DNA of 32,229 nucleotides from positions 1-32,229 of the forward strand of contig NW_021628715.1 of the NCBI RefSeq assembly GCF_900005765.1. The letters run 5' to 3'. The notes beneath the pieces are model-generated. The model searched no databases and had not been told where the DNA came from. It was given only the letters and a program-made list of their open reading frames with translations. The stretch is from Plasmodium relictum (taxonomy: Eukaryota > Apicomplexa > Aconoidasida > Haemosporida > Plasmodiidae). Positions 1-10,447 of this stretch are shown here, piece by piece. Both the position numbers and the translations under genes were made by a program. Every line of letters starts with the position of its first letter. The stretch's first letter is position 1.

Positions 1-148
1 GTAATTCAAATATTCAAATTTTTAATGAAGAATAAATTAAAAATAACATTCATGCAATAAACAATGCTAATTATTTAAAAATGTATTTTTGTACTTAATA
101 TATTTACATATTATTAGTTTTGATAATAATAAAAGAGAAGTAAATGTT

Positions 149-817
149 TGATTTATTAATTGCCCGTTTAATGACTTTGCTAGAGTATTAAACAAACAAA
201 TTAATAAAGAGCATGTATAACTAAGTATACGTTTATATATATATATTCGTTTTTATTATATATATATATACTGTTTTCTTATGATGCATAATATTTAATT
301 GAAGTTAAATTTTACTGCAACTTTTAATAATCCTATTAACAGTTATAAATGAGTTTTTATTTACAAAGAATTAATATCTTCTTTTAATTAAAAACATACA
401 AATAATTTATAACAATTTATTAAGTCGAAATTTTATGATATTCAATGTTATTTCAAAAATATGCATTGAATAATACATAAACATTTCTCTTATCTCTTAA
501 GTTTTTAATAAGTTAACATTTCTTTCTTTTAATTTTTATTTACACTAAAAATTAAAACATAACATAACATAACATAACATTCTCTCATCAAAAAAAAAAA
601 AACTTTATAAAAAAAAATATAATTAATTTTTTTTTTATAATTACAAAGATGTATATATATATTAATAAACAAACAAAAAAAAATAATTTTATATTTTTTT
701 TTTTTTTTTTTTTTTTTAATTTATAGGACTAGCGTCAGTGCATGGCTAACTTGTACGTATACAACTAGCAACTAGCTTAGCATGCTACAAAAGGTTAATA
801 ATACCTTTTATTAACCA
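149..817 (-). repeat. LTR, family B, antisense, full length
   Basis: Reads TGATTTATTAATTGCCC at its left end and TTATTAACCA at its right end, so it has the TG..CA termini of an LTR in antisense orientation. The same sequence appears in reverse complement at 1973-2613 and again at 9444-10026 and from 31891. The flanking 5 bases (atgtt left, cccac right) do not match, so no target duplication is visible. It contains a short run of the repeated pentamer ATAAC near 560-580 and long A/T tracts. Together with 1973-2613 it makes an inverted repeat of about 640-670 bp arms. Compared by eye, the two arms differ at few positions, so this is a young copy. Confidence 0.88.
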
Positions 818-873
818 CCCACATAATAATACAAACAATTTTTTATTTTTTTAAAAAAGAAAACGTAAAAAAC

Positions 874-1552
874 ATGGAAAAATTAAGACAATATTTAAAT
901 AAACCCTATAAAAAAAATTCTTTAAAAGAGATTTACGATTTTTTATTAGAGGAAGAAAAGAATATTATGTACTACTATAATGAAGCATCTAAAATTTTTA
1001 ATTTGAATTTAAATGACAAAAATCAGAATGGAATAGCTTTCAATGATTTAATAAATAAAGAAAGTACTGCAAATAATTTATTCTCTCTTTATGAAATCCT
1101 TATGAAATTAATTGGAGGTTTATTAATTAAGAAACAATTATTCATGATTATGGAAATGCGTAAATCATTATTAAGTATGAATTCATCGAAGGCAAGGAGA
1201 TATATTTCACATGGAACAAGACAAATTTTAAGAAAGGAATACCAATTAAATTTACTTTCTCAAATAGAAAAAGAAAAATGTAAAATAAAAAAAAATTAAG
1301 CTTAATATAAGAAATTTATATTTATTTGTTACTACAAAAGATGATATAAAACGTATTCAAGTATCAAATTCTTTAGTAGATAAAATAAATGGAATTATAC
1401 CAATTTTATATTTCATTTGTAATGTAAAAAGTAAAGATAAAGATAGAACTAATCTTAATAATAAAAAAAGGGATAATACGGAAAATGTTTTGCTTGCACT
1501 ATATTATGCCAACCAAAGGCTTTTCGAAGTTACTGAAAATGAAATAAAATAA
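874..1552 (+). pseudogene. Unrecognised ORF with one frameshift, between inverted LTRs
   Basis: An ATG at 874 opens a 141-codon frame (874-1299) that stops just after a run of nine A at about 1288-1296. A shifted frame continues without interruption as a lysine/asparagine-rich protein to TAA at 1550-1552, through residues reading LYLFVTTKDDIKRIQVS and ending LFEVTENEIK. The two parts together would be about 225 residues, soluble-looking, with no signal peptide, membrane segment or Cys motif. I do not recognise the family. It has no zinc knuckle, RT or integrase motif, so it is not an obvious retrotransposon protein. The only neighbours are the head-to-head LTRs 56 bp upstream and 420 bp downstream. 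It could be a host gene broken by a homopolymer slip, a gene with a sequencing indel, or a two-exon gene without clear splice sites. Confidence 0.5.
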
Positions 1553-1617
1553 AAATACATATTTAAAAAAAATATATTTTTTAGTGAATTCATGAACAAA
1601 AATAAGTTTTCCAAGTG

Positions 1618-1712
1618 TTGTTTATTAATTGGATATTTGGTTAATAAAACATGTTATTGTCCTTTTATAATAAGGTTAGCTTACAAGCCAGTTATGCCCT
1701 GACCCCAGTTAA

Positions 1713-1751
<39 letters not shown>

Positions 1752-1972
1752 TCTATATTTTTTTTATTTATTTTACTTTCACATATCTTTGTAATTTAAA
1801 AAAAGAAAAAATTGAATTTATTTTTTTTCTATGTGTAAAGTTTAGGAATTGAAAGATTATTAAATTTTAACCAGAAGATAAAAAAATAAATGTATAAAAA
1901 GTATAATGTTTATGTTATTAATTTATTAATTGCCTGTTGGTCAATAAGTACACTGCCATTAATTTATATGCT
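1618..1972. repeat. Decayed LTR fragments (families B and A)
   Basis: Two similar junctions occur. At 1618-1640 a 15-base antisense LTR end (TTTATTAATTGG) runs into a sense LTR start, TGGTTAATAAAACATG. The sense piece continues to about 1710 with recognisable but diverged U3 sequence (AGGTTAGCTTACAAGCCAG and CAGTTATGCCCTGACCCCAG). At 1921-1972 the same kind of antisense end (TTTATTAATTGCCTGT) abuts TGGTCAATAAG, which matches the start of the family A LTR. A long TA dinucleotide run lies at 1708-1746. These are nested, truncated insertions older than the LTR at 1973. Confidence 0.55.
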
Positions 1973-2613
1973 TGGTTAATAAAAGGTATTATTAACCTTT
2001 TGTAGCATGCTAAGCTAGTTGCTAGTTGTATACGTACAAGTTAGCCATGCACTGACGCTAGTCCTATAAAAAAAAAAATAAAATAAAGTTATTTTTTTTT
2101 TTTGTTTGTTTATTTATATATATATACATCTTTGTAATTAAAAAAAAAAAAAAAATTAATATTTTTTTTTTTTGAAGAGTTTTTTTTTGAATGTTATGTT
2201 ATGTTATGTTTTAATTTTTAGTGTAAATAAAAATTAAAAGAAAGAAATGTTAACTTATTAAAGACTTAAGAGATAAGAGAAATGTTTATGTATTATTCAA
2301 TGTATATTTTTGAAATAACATTGAATATCATAAATTTTGACTTAATAAATTATAAATTATTTGTATGTTTTTAATTAAAAGAAGATATTAATTCTTTGTA
2401 AATAAAAACTCATTTATAACAATTAGTAAGCTTATTAAAAGAGGCAGCAAAATTTAACTCAGATTAAATAGTATGAATCATAAGAAAACTATATATATAT
2501 ATAATAAAAACGAATATATATATATATAAACGTATACTTAGTTATACATGCTCTTTATTAATTTGTTTGTTTAATACTCTAACAAAGTTATTAAACGGCC
2601 AATTAATAAATCA
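1973..2613 (+). repeat. LTR, family B, sense, full length
   Basis: Starts TGGTTAATAAAAGG and ends CCAATTAATAAATCA. It is the inverted partner of 149-817. The first 25 bases form a 9-bp stem with a 6-base loop (GGTTAATAA / TTATTAACC). The last 60 bases form the conserved terminal hairpin described in the findings. The 5-base flanks (atgct, gcacc) do not match each other. No internal retroelement coding sequence is attached on either side, so it behaves as a solo LTR. Confidence 0.88.
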
Positions 2614-2723
2614 GCACCATAAAAAGCCATTATATATATAATAAAAATAAGTAAATATATGTATATATATATAAACGTATATTTAGTTATACGTGATTTT
2701 TATTAATTTATTTGTTCAATACT
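2614..2723 (+). repeat. LTR 3' fragment, family B
   Basis: Matches the 3' quarter of the sense B LTR seen at 18650-18750 (CATAAAAAGCCATTATATAT, then the ATACGTG and TTATTAATTTATTTGTTCAA segment). It is cut off before its terminal hairpin by the family C LTR that starts at 2724, so it is a nested insertion site or a recombination junction. Confidence 0.6.
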
Positions 2724-3232
2724 TAGTTAATAAAAGTATGTATATTAGCTTTTTGTATATAATAACTAGCTAAAATGACAATGAAGAAATTTAGTTTCGC
2801 GCACAATGTTCTCAACGTCAATTATGCGTTTTTATCTAAATAAAAAAAAAAAATTCTTTAAATTAATTTTTTTTAACATTTTGGTTTCTCAAAGAAAAAT
2901 ATTATTTTTAATTTTTTTTAATTCATTTTTCATTTTTAGAGAAACAAATGAAGAAGTTTTAAGAATATATAAATTTAACTAAAAGACATTATCTTTAATC
3001 AAAGATATGATGCATGTATGTTTATATAAGAAATTTATTGCATGATAAATAAATGTTAACCATCGAAAACTTATAAATTATTAAATAATTAAACACTTTA
3101 TCATCTTTATGCAACTTCACTAAAAAGGAAAAGCATAAACTAATAAAAGTATTAAACATTATAAAAATGTTCTTTATTGTGTTATTCATTCAATATCTTA
3201 GCAAAGTCATTAATTGAGCAATTAATAAATCA
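2724..3232 (+). repeat. LTR, family C, sense
   Basis: Begins TAGTTAATAAAAGTATG (the usual TG has become TA) and ends GCAATTAATAAATCA. Its U3 differs from B: it carries AACTAGCTAAAATGACAATG and TTTAGTTTCGCGCACAATG. The 3' part returns to the shared layout (GTTCTTTATT ... CAAAGTCATTAATTGAGCAATTAATAAATCA). The same family is found antisense at about 17464-17904 and as a 5'-truncated sense copy at 24446-24863. Confidence 0.7.
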
Positions 3233-3394
3233 ATATTGTTTGGTTTTATTAAATTTTTATGTATTAAAAATAGTTTAATTTTAAATTAAATTTATTATTT
3301 GTTGTAATTAAATTACTCTACATAATTATAATTTAATGGAGGATTTAAATTTTTAATAAAAATAAGGTGTACATTTGTTAAAATAAATAAATAT

Positions 3395-3725
3395 ATTTGA
3401 ATCAATAAAAAGCTACTTAAATATTATGTTAATAAATTTATTCATTTATAAAGAAAAAATAAGTATAATTACTTATGCATACTCGTTATTAATTTGTTTG
3501 GCCAGAGCTATAGCAAAGTATTTGAATGAGAAATTAATAAATCAATGAATAGCAAAAACATCGAACATAAATTAATATATTAGTAATGCAATTCATAAAA
3601 AATACGCATTAATTACAAAAATATTTTTACAATGAGCAAAATTAGAAAATATTGCTCTATACTTCACATATTAAATTGTTGACTAATACTTTTAAAAAGT
3701 CGTTGAAATTACATCTAATAAATCA
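3395..3725 (+). repeat. Two decayed LTR 3' ends in tandem
   Basis: One LTR-like 3' end closes at 3544 (CTCGTTATTAATTTG, then GCAAAGTATTTGAATGAG, then AAATTAATAAATCA). A second, more decayed one closes at 3725 (GCTCTATACTTCACATATTA ... CATCTAATAAATCA). Both keep the order of the shared terminal region but have many substitutions. No TG start can be assigned to either. Confidence 0.5.
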
Positions 3726-3809
3726 AATTTATAATATCATTTGAGATGCCATTAATCTTACACTACACATTTTTTTTTAGTTTGTAATAATTTTAATTAG
3801 AAATATTAT

Positions 3810-4498
3810 TTAAAATTTATTTTTATATTTTATTTCGATTCGTTCCTGTATTAAAATAATTGAAATTATTAGAAGAGATATACTAACAAACACCATATCA
3901 AGATTTGGTAATATAATAGACACATTCATTGCTATTGCATTATATATAAATGAAAAAATTGATAGGAAAACGGCAAAAGATGAGGAAACTAGCTTTAAAT
4001 TATTTTTGCATTTTTCTAAAATTCTCTGATTAAATTTTACTTTTTTATTTTCATCTTTTGCCTCTATTTCATTTCCTTGTTCTATATCCATTTTCTTTTC
4101 TATTTTGTTTGGATCGTTTCTTTGTTCTAAATTTGTTTTTGTTATTCCCATATCACATAATTTTGGCTTTTTGCTTGTTTCTTTTATTATATCTTTTTGT
4201 GCTAAAAATCTTTTAATCCCTAAATTTAATGTTTTTTTTAAGTCATTTTTATAACTCAGTGATTTAATGAAATTCCACTAAAATAGGAAAAAAAATATTC
4301 AGTATTAAAAAAAAGTTTTTTTTAATACTAATAAAATATAAAAAAAAATAAATACTAATAACAAAAAAATATAAATATTTTTAAGTATTATTATTATCCT
4401 ACATCATTAGAACATGGTAATATCAAAATTAAAAGGACAAATGTAAAAAGTTTTATAAGAAATTTTAATATATTTTTTTTCTCCCTGTTACTATGCAT
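3810..4498 (-). CDS. Two-exon Plasmodium exported protein with PEXEL and two membrane segments
   Basis: Exon 1 is 4498-4403, intron 4402-4278 (125 bp, GT donor GTAGGATA, acceptor CTATTTTAG, phase 0) and exon 2 is 4277-3810; the product is 187 residues. Exon 1 gives a basic N terminus followed by a hydrophobic signal segment (residues about 11-28, LKFLIKLFTFVLLILILP). Exon 2 opens with W33 and reaches a PEXEL-type motif RFLAQ at residues 55-59, preceded by GIK. A lysine/glutamate-rich stretch follows, then two membrane segments at about 128-151 and 160-176 and a short basic tail. Short signal exon, PEXEL and two C-terminal helices are the layout of the small subtelomeric exported families of Plasmodium, so export to the infected erythrocyte is the likely fate. 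A continuous ORF starting at the internal Met75 (4151) would miss the signal and PEXEL, so the spliced model is preferred. I cannot name the family. Confidence 0.82.
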
Positions 4499-5896
4499 TT
4501 GTTTTAAAATATATATATATGTTGCAGTAAAGCCTTTAGATATATAGGAATAGTATCTACTATGCACCCTAATATTAGGAATAAGGATAAAATTACTTTT
4601 CCTGTTCTTTCTTTTTTTTTTTTGAATTAAAGTAGTTTTTTAAAAAATAAATTTTTATTTATTATATTTTTTTTTTATGAAAAAAAGAAAACATTCAAAA
4701 AATAATTTTATATATGTATATCTATGAATTACGTTAGTATGTCATGGATAGCAAAAATAGTATAGCCAGATATGTTAAAGATATTACGTTTTCGTAAAAT
4801 TTAATGTGTTCATTTTATGTTATTCTATAGCAATACATATTAAAACATGAATGATTGCGTTAATTTTAAATTCAATAAACTTCCAAATTCTGTAAAAAAA
4901 ATTTTAACAATCAATTTAATAAACCAGTATCTTCGTTGATATTAAATTTTATTTTGTATGAATATATTTTCTTTTTTTAGTTATAATTGATTTTTTTTAT
5001 TATGGTAATATGCATAAATATATATCAGTAACTTTTATTGATCCTTTCTTTATTTTTGTTGAATTATTATCATTTGCTTTTGAAAAAATATGTATTTGCA
5101 TGTGCTCAATTTTATATTAAATCACAATTTTTTGTTATAATTAAAATGAAAATGTTCAGTAAAATCTTTATGTTATCATTAATAAAAAATTTAAATTATT
5201 ATTTAATATATACTTAATTTGTATTTCATAATATTTGTCTTCTTTATAATTTTTATTATTAAATTGGAATTATAGCAATTTTTACAGTTTTTATTAAATC
5301 TTATATTCTTCTTATTCTTTTTTCTTTTTCATTTTTTCTGTTTTTTTTTCAGGAATTTTTATTATAATATAATAATTTTTATCTAAAAATATTAATGCAT
5401 GCATAAATTTAATATACAATTCTGTTTCTTGCTATAAGTAAACATTATTTTATTACATATAATTATAATGTTAAATTATAGCAAAAAATAAAACTATAAT
5501 CGATTATATCTATTATCAAATAAAAAATAATATCAATTATGTTATCTTTAAAATTTATTTAATATTGTGCATCTTAAAAATATACAGAATTAATATCATC
5601 ACATTTGTAATCTAAATTATAAATTAATTATTTTTATATTTTCTGCTTTTCTTTTCTGTTATTAGAATTAATAATATGCAAATGCATTAATTGTAAAAAT
5701 ACTTTAAAGTCATTAGCATTGCTTATTGCATAAATATTATTCTTAATTTATCCTTCTCTTAAAATTTTATTATTTAAATATCATCTCCTTTTTTTTTAAG
5801 AAAATAAAAAATTAGCAATACTTGAAATTTTTGCTTTATAAAAAATTATTAAAAAATATACCTAATTTTTAATAATAAATATTTAATCTGTACACA
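4499..5896. other. AT-rich intergenic region, presumed 5' region of the exported-protein gene
   Basis: No ORF of useful length on either strand, no LTR termini and no RNA gene seen. It consists of A/T homopolymer runs and near-random AT sequence. The part next to 4498 would hold the promoter of the minus-strand exported-protein gene, but no specific motif can be supported. Confidence 0.5.
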
Positions 5897-6540
5897 TGAT
5901 TTACTAATTGCCATCAAATGACTTGGATAGAGTACTGAGGAAAAAAATTAAAGAAGATGTAAAAATATCTTTACTGATTTTAATTATTGTGAAAATATAT
6001 TTGTGCTATTAATAGGTAAAATTTATATATATAATTTACATAACTATGCAATTATTGTATTAGATACATTTATTTACTCTAATAAAATTACACCCTTATT
6101 TTTTTTTATTAAAAATTTAAATTCCCATTAAGATTTGTAATTGCATAAAATAATTAATTAAAACAAGCAAATCAATTTAATTATAGCTATTAATTGTATT
6201 TTTAAAATATGTAAAAATTAAATATTAAAAAACTATTATTTCTTGCTTTTCTTTTTAATTTAGGATTTAATATTTTTTATTGTTTAGAAATTATTTTGAT
6301 TTGACAATAACAATTTTACAAAAAAATATCCATTAAAAATTTCTTGATTATACCTGATAAAATAAATAAAACTTTTTTTTTTTATGAATAAAAATAAATT
6401 TAACAAAAGCTATGCATATACCAAAAAAAAAAAAAATTGTTATACATTTTTTTTTTAGCTAGCGAATGCATGATTAATTCTCTATCTTCTTTATGAAAAA
6501 CTATTATTATAAAAAGGTTAGTAATATCTTTTATTAACCA
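5897..6540 (-). repeat. Old LTR, antisense, family B-like
   Basis: Starts TGATTTACTAATTGCC and ends TTTATTAACCA. The inner landmarks are in the expected order (GACTTGGATAGAGTACTGAG near 5930; AGCTAGCGAATGCATG near 6460; AGGTTAGTAATATC just before the end). It is heavily diverged from the young B copies. The 5-base flanks acaca and aagcc do not match. Its closest relative in the window is the fragment at 7458-7973. Confidence 0.65.
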
Positions 6541-6569
6541 AAGCCTATGATGCTTAATAAGGCAATATT

Positions 6570-6718
6570 ATATAAGTCAAGTTTTGATAATGCTTGATTC
6601 TTACCTGGTTTAGATAGTTTTTTACTAATTAAATGGAAAACTAAACAATTTGTAGCATATTCTTCAACATTTTGACTAATATTAAGTCACTAAAAGTGTC
6701 TTTTAATTTTACTTAAAA
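6570..6718 (-). pseudogene. Decayed integrase fragment of a Ty3/gypsy element
   Basis: About 145 bp that align by eye with the antisense integrase zinc-finger and linker region at 23070-23220. Shared anchors are GTTTTGATAATGCTTGATT, ACCTGGTTTAGAT against ATCTGGTTTAAAT, and ACTAATATTA against TCTAATATTA. It lies directly between two antisense LTRs, so it is a scrap of the body of an antisense element whose remaining sequence has been deleted. Confidence 0.6.
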
Positions 6719-6725
6719 ACTTATT

Positions 6726-7342
6726 TGATTTTTTTATCAATTGCCCATTAAAAGACTTAGATAGAGCATTGAACAAACAAATTAATAAAAAGCATGTATA
6801 ACTATACGGATTTATATATATTCGTTTTTATTATATATTTATATAATGTTCTCTTATGATGCATAATATATAATTTGAATTAAATTATACTGTATCATTT
6901 AACAGACATGTTCAATGTTATAAATGAGTTTTTATTTACAAAGAATAAGTATATTCTTTTAATTAAAAATACACATATTAAATTTATAATAAATGAAAAA
7001 AATTAAACTCTGATTTATTCAATGTTATTTCAAAATATTTACATTGAATATAACATAAACACTTTACTTTTTCATATATTAAGTTTTTATATAAGTAAAA
7101 ACTAATTCTCTTTTTAATTCGAACAAACGTCAACCATCAACTTCTCTTAAAAAAAAAAAAATTTTAATTTTTTTTTTAAATTACAAAGATGTATATAAAT
7201 AAAATAAACAAAAAAAAAAAATAACTTTATATATGTTTTTTCTTTTTTTTTAACTAGCATCAATGCATGGCTGACTTACATTTTCCTGACTAGCAGCTCA
7301 TTTTATTTTACAAAAAATTAATAACAATTTTTTTATTAACCA
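6726..7342 (-). repeat. LTR, antisense, family B-like
   Basis: Starts TGATTTTTTTATCAATTGCCC and ends TTTTATTAACCA. It holds the typical inner blocks (ATTGAACAAACAAATTAATA, ACAAAGATGTATATAAAT and ACTAGCATCAATGCATGGC). Divergence is intermediate between 149-817 and 5897-6540. Flanks ttatt and attat are AT-rich and do not convincingly match. Confidence 0.72.
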
Positions 7343-7343
7343 A

Positions 7344-7457
7344 TTATGTAAAATCTCTAATACAAAAATATAAAGGAGTCCTAAAATTTGCTCTTTATTA
7401 GCAAGTATGGATATTCATCACATTTATAAAGTCGTTGAACAACTAATATATAAATCA
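7344..7457 (+). repeat. 3' fragment of a family A LTR
   Basis: Matches the last ~110 bp of the A LTR: TATAAAGGAGTCCTAAAATT, GCTCTTTATTA, GGATATTCATCAC, and the end ATATATAAATCA. It sits between two antisense LTRs. This shows that A-type elements were once in this block too, probably joined by recombination. Confidence 0.6.
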
Positions 7458-7973
7458 AATGTAAATTTTAAATATATATTTTACATAAATAAGAAATTAT
7501 TATTTTAGAGACAATTATTTACTTTAATAAAAATATAACTTCATCTTTATTAAAAATATAAATCTTCATTAAAATTATTGATTATATAAAAATATTTTAA
7601 TTAAAACAAACAAATAAAATTAAATTATAGTTATTAATACCATTTCAAAAATATGTAAATATTTAGTGTTAGTAAAAATATCCCTTTTTTTTTTATAAAA
7701 ATTTCGAATACAATTTTTATTATTTATAAATAAATTCGATTTAACAAAAAAAATTTTACAGAAAATTTTTCGTTATATATAAAAAAAAAAATAAATTTTT
7801 TTTTTTTTAAAGTAGATAAAAGTAAACTCAGCAAAATCAATATAGACATAAAAAAAAGGATGATTATATATTTTTTTTTTTATTCTAAAACTAGCTAATG
7901 TATTTCTAACTCTCAATTTTTCGTATGAATAATTATTAATATATAAAAGTTTAATAATATATTTTATTAACCA
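7458..7973 (-). repeat. Truncated old LTR, antisense
   Basis: Resembles 6000-6540 in order and content (TTACATAAATAAG, TTTACTTTAATAAAAATATA, AAACTAGCTAATGTATTTCT) and ends TTTTATTAACCA. The U5 end with TGATTTATTAATTG is missing, cut at the junction with the A fragment. Confidence 0.55.
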
Positions 7974-9438
7974 ATATATTATTTACCACTTATTTACTTG
8001 TACGTATTTCTCTTAAATTTATTATTTATTTTTGTATATTTTGTATATTTTTTTAGAGTTAAAAATACACCAATACATAGTATATTCTACACTAGAATTT
8101 ATAATATTGTAATAATTATTTTTTAAATCATCTGAATTATTTTCATCTCTATTTCTTCTTCATCTTTTCCCTTTTTCATTGGCTTTTCTAGTTTATTATA
8201 TTTACTCCGTTTCTTTAAAATATTTCTTTGTTTTTCTTACCATTTTTTCTGAACCATTTGCGTTTTTATAATAGGATTTATTATTTCTTCTTCTATTTCA
8301 TCCGTTGTTTTTATTATGTGCTTCATTTCCTCTTTCCAATCCAACTTCAATTCTTGATGCCAATCCTCTTTTTTCCAACATTCCCATTGTTTTATCTTCT
8401 TTTCTATAATAAAATTCATTTGTCTCGCTTTTTCTATTTCATCCGCCTCTTTATTTCCCGTTTCTTTTTCATATAATCTTTCATTTTCTTTATTTTGTTC
8501 TATATATGATCTAAGAAAATAACTTCTCATAGACTTTAATTCTTCTTTCTTACACTGATCTAATACTGCCATATGTATCTCTATGCATATATGAGATATT
8601 AAAATTTTCTTCTTTGTTTTCTTGTCTACTTCTTCCTTTATTATTACTACTCTTTTCTTCTTATCTGAATTTTTTTTTTTTCTTCTATGTTCTCTTCGTT
8701 TTCTTTTATTATTCATTGGTCTTTTTCCTTCTCACATTCCTCTAGCAACTTATTAAACCACATTTCCTTATCATATCTCATAAATACTTCTTTTTGTTTC
8801 TAAATCCATTGTTTCCATAATTCTTTTTCTCTTTCCATCTCATTTGCTCTATCCATGACTTCTACTTTGTGCATTGTTTCTTTATATATTTTTTCTTCCT
8901 TTTTCCATTCTTTCAAATTATTAAACCATTCTTCCTTTTTCCATAGTTTCAACATTTTTCTTTGTCTTTCTATCCATTTCTCCGATAACATCTTTTGTTT
9001 TTCCAATGCAATGTTACTGCTTTCTTCTTTTATTATGAATTTTTTGTCTACTGCACCTTCAATTGTTCCTTTATCTTTTAATCATTCATTCAAGCAAATT
9101 TCTAAAAATTCTTTTCTTTTTGATTCCCATTCCTCTTACTTACAATCCTCTATTATTAGCATATGTATTTCTATCATAGTTTTACAATTCGATTTTTTTC
9201 TCAATGTCATACAAGTACTCTTTTTCTTTACTTCTTCTATATGCTCTTCCATATATTTTATCTTTTTTTCTTTTTTTTTCCTTTCTTTTTCATATTTTCT
9301 ATTTATTTCTTTTTTTTTCTCTTCTTGTAAATATTTTAGTTTTTCTCTTTCCTTTTCAATTTGATTGGCTTTTATATTTTGTTCTACTACGTTAATTTCA
9401 TCTACTTCTTTTCCAATGAATTCTTTATATTGTATTCA

Positions 9439-9443
9439 CCCAT
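9439..9443. repeat. Target-site duplication, left copy (CCCAT)
   Basis: The five bases CCCAT directly precede the TG of the solo LTR and recur directly after its CA at 10027-10031. This is the duplication expected of a retroviral-type integrase. Confidence 0.88.
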
Positions 9444-10026
9444 TGATTTATTAATTGCCCGTTTAATGAATTTGCTAGAGTATTAAGCAAACAAATTAAT
9501 AAAGAGCATGTATAACTAAGTATACGTTTATGTATATATATTAGTTTTTATTATATATATATATATACTGTTTTCTTATGATGCTTAATATTTAATTGAA
9601 GTTAAATTTTACTGCATCTTTTAATAAACCTATTAACCGCTATAAATGAGTTTTTATTTACAAAGAATTAATGTCTTCTTTTAATTAAAAACATACTAAC
9701 AATTTATAACAATTTATTAAGTCAAAATTTTATGATATTCAATGTTATTTCAAGATATACATTGAATAATACATAAACATTTCTCTTATCTCTTAAGTTT
9801 TTTTAATAAGTTAACATTTCTTTCTTTTAATTTTTATTTACACTAAAAATTAAAACATATTATAACATAACATAACATAACTTTCAAAAACTCCCAAAAA
9901 AAAAATAAATTTATTTTTTTTTTTTTTTTTTATAAGACTAGCGTCAGTGCGTGGCTAACTTGTACGTATACAACTAGCAACTAGCTTAGCATGCTACAAA
10001 AGGTTAATAATACCTTTTATTAACCA
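9444..10026 (-). mobile_element. Solo LTR, family B, inserted in the WR pseudogene
   Basis: 583 bp with TGATTTATTAATTGCCCG at the left and TTTATTAACCA at the right, bounded by perfect CCCAT duplications. No gag or pol lies beside it, so the element was reduced to one LTR by recombination between its two LTRs after insertion. Coding sequence of the WR pseudogene resumes on both sides. The sequence is close to 149-817, differing mainly by small indels in A/T runs, which marks it as young. Confidence 0.92.
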
Positions 10027-10031
10027 CCCAT
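10027..10031. repeat. Target-site duplication, right copy (CCCAT)
   Basis: Right-hand partner of 9439-9443, directly after the CA end of the solo LTR. Confidence 0.88.
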
Positions 10032-10447
10032 GCAAATTATAAAAGATTCATTTTTATTTTCATTCTCTAACTTCTTACATACCTCTTCTCAATGTTTCTT
10101 CCATATAATCTTTTGCTTTTGTAACATGGGGTTTTCAATTCTTTCTTCATCAACTCTTAATAAGTTTTCTTTATTCACTTCTTCCATATATTTCCTTTCA
10201 TTATTCATCCATTCTTGCATCAATTCAATAAAACATTTTTCTTTTTTAAATTTCTCCAATTCCTCTTTTTTTTTTTTTAATGTAATGTTTTTCATTATTT
10301 CTTCTTCTATTTCTAATAGTTCTTTTTCATTTGAATTATCTTGTAATTTAAATTATCCTATGAATGTTTTAAAAAATTCTTTTTTGTTCCTTACCTCTTT
10401 TTTGCATTCGTCTAATACCATCATATGTATTTCTATCCTTAACCTTG

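Larger units (their letters stand above)
8110..10447 (-). pseudogene. SURFIN/STP1-like tryptophan-rich (WR) domain pseudogene
   Basis: Read on the minus strand this is a long, highly charged Lys/Glu protein with recurrent WR units. The core IEIHMxVLxxCKKEE appears near 10420 (MMVLDECKKE), 9170 (HMLIIEDCK, then EEWESKRKEFLEICL) and 8580 (HMAVLDQCKKEEL). Each is followed by Trp-rich stretches such as LWKKEEWFNNLKEWKKEE (about 8910-8960) and QWECWKKEDWHQELKLDW (about 8330-8395). This pattern is the cytoplasmic WR domain of SURFIN, STP1 and Pf332-type proteins. The gene is dead: in-frame stops include TAA at 9138-9136 and TGA at 9084-9082, several frame changes are needed, a 583-bp solo LTR sits at 9444-10026, and the 5' side is cut off at 10447 by the Ty3/gypsy element. 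The extracellular and membrane exon is absent. The C-terminal limit near 8110 is approximate. Confidence 0.75.

Noticed and set aside
540-590. ATAAC pentamer repeats as telomere-like or CRISPR-like array
   Set aside because: Only a few units inside the LTR, seen at the same place in every young B LTR. It is neither the Plasmodium telomere repeat nor a spaced array.
149-2613. DNA transposon with ~650-bp terminal inverted repeats
   Set aside because: The arms occur singly with a 5-bp duplication (9444-10026) and beside gypsy pol with a polypurine tract (18217, 21991), so they are LTRs. No transposase is seen and the outer flanks do not match.
8228-9395. Plus-strand ORFs at 8228-8476, 8855-9364 and 9204-9395 rich in Phe, Leu, Ser and Ile
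   Set aside because: They are complements of the Lys/Glu-rich minus-strand WR coding sequence, which has recognisable repeated motifs; the plus-strand products are only strings of Phe and Ser.
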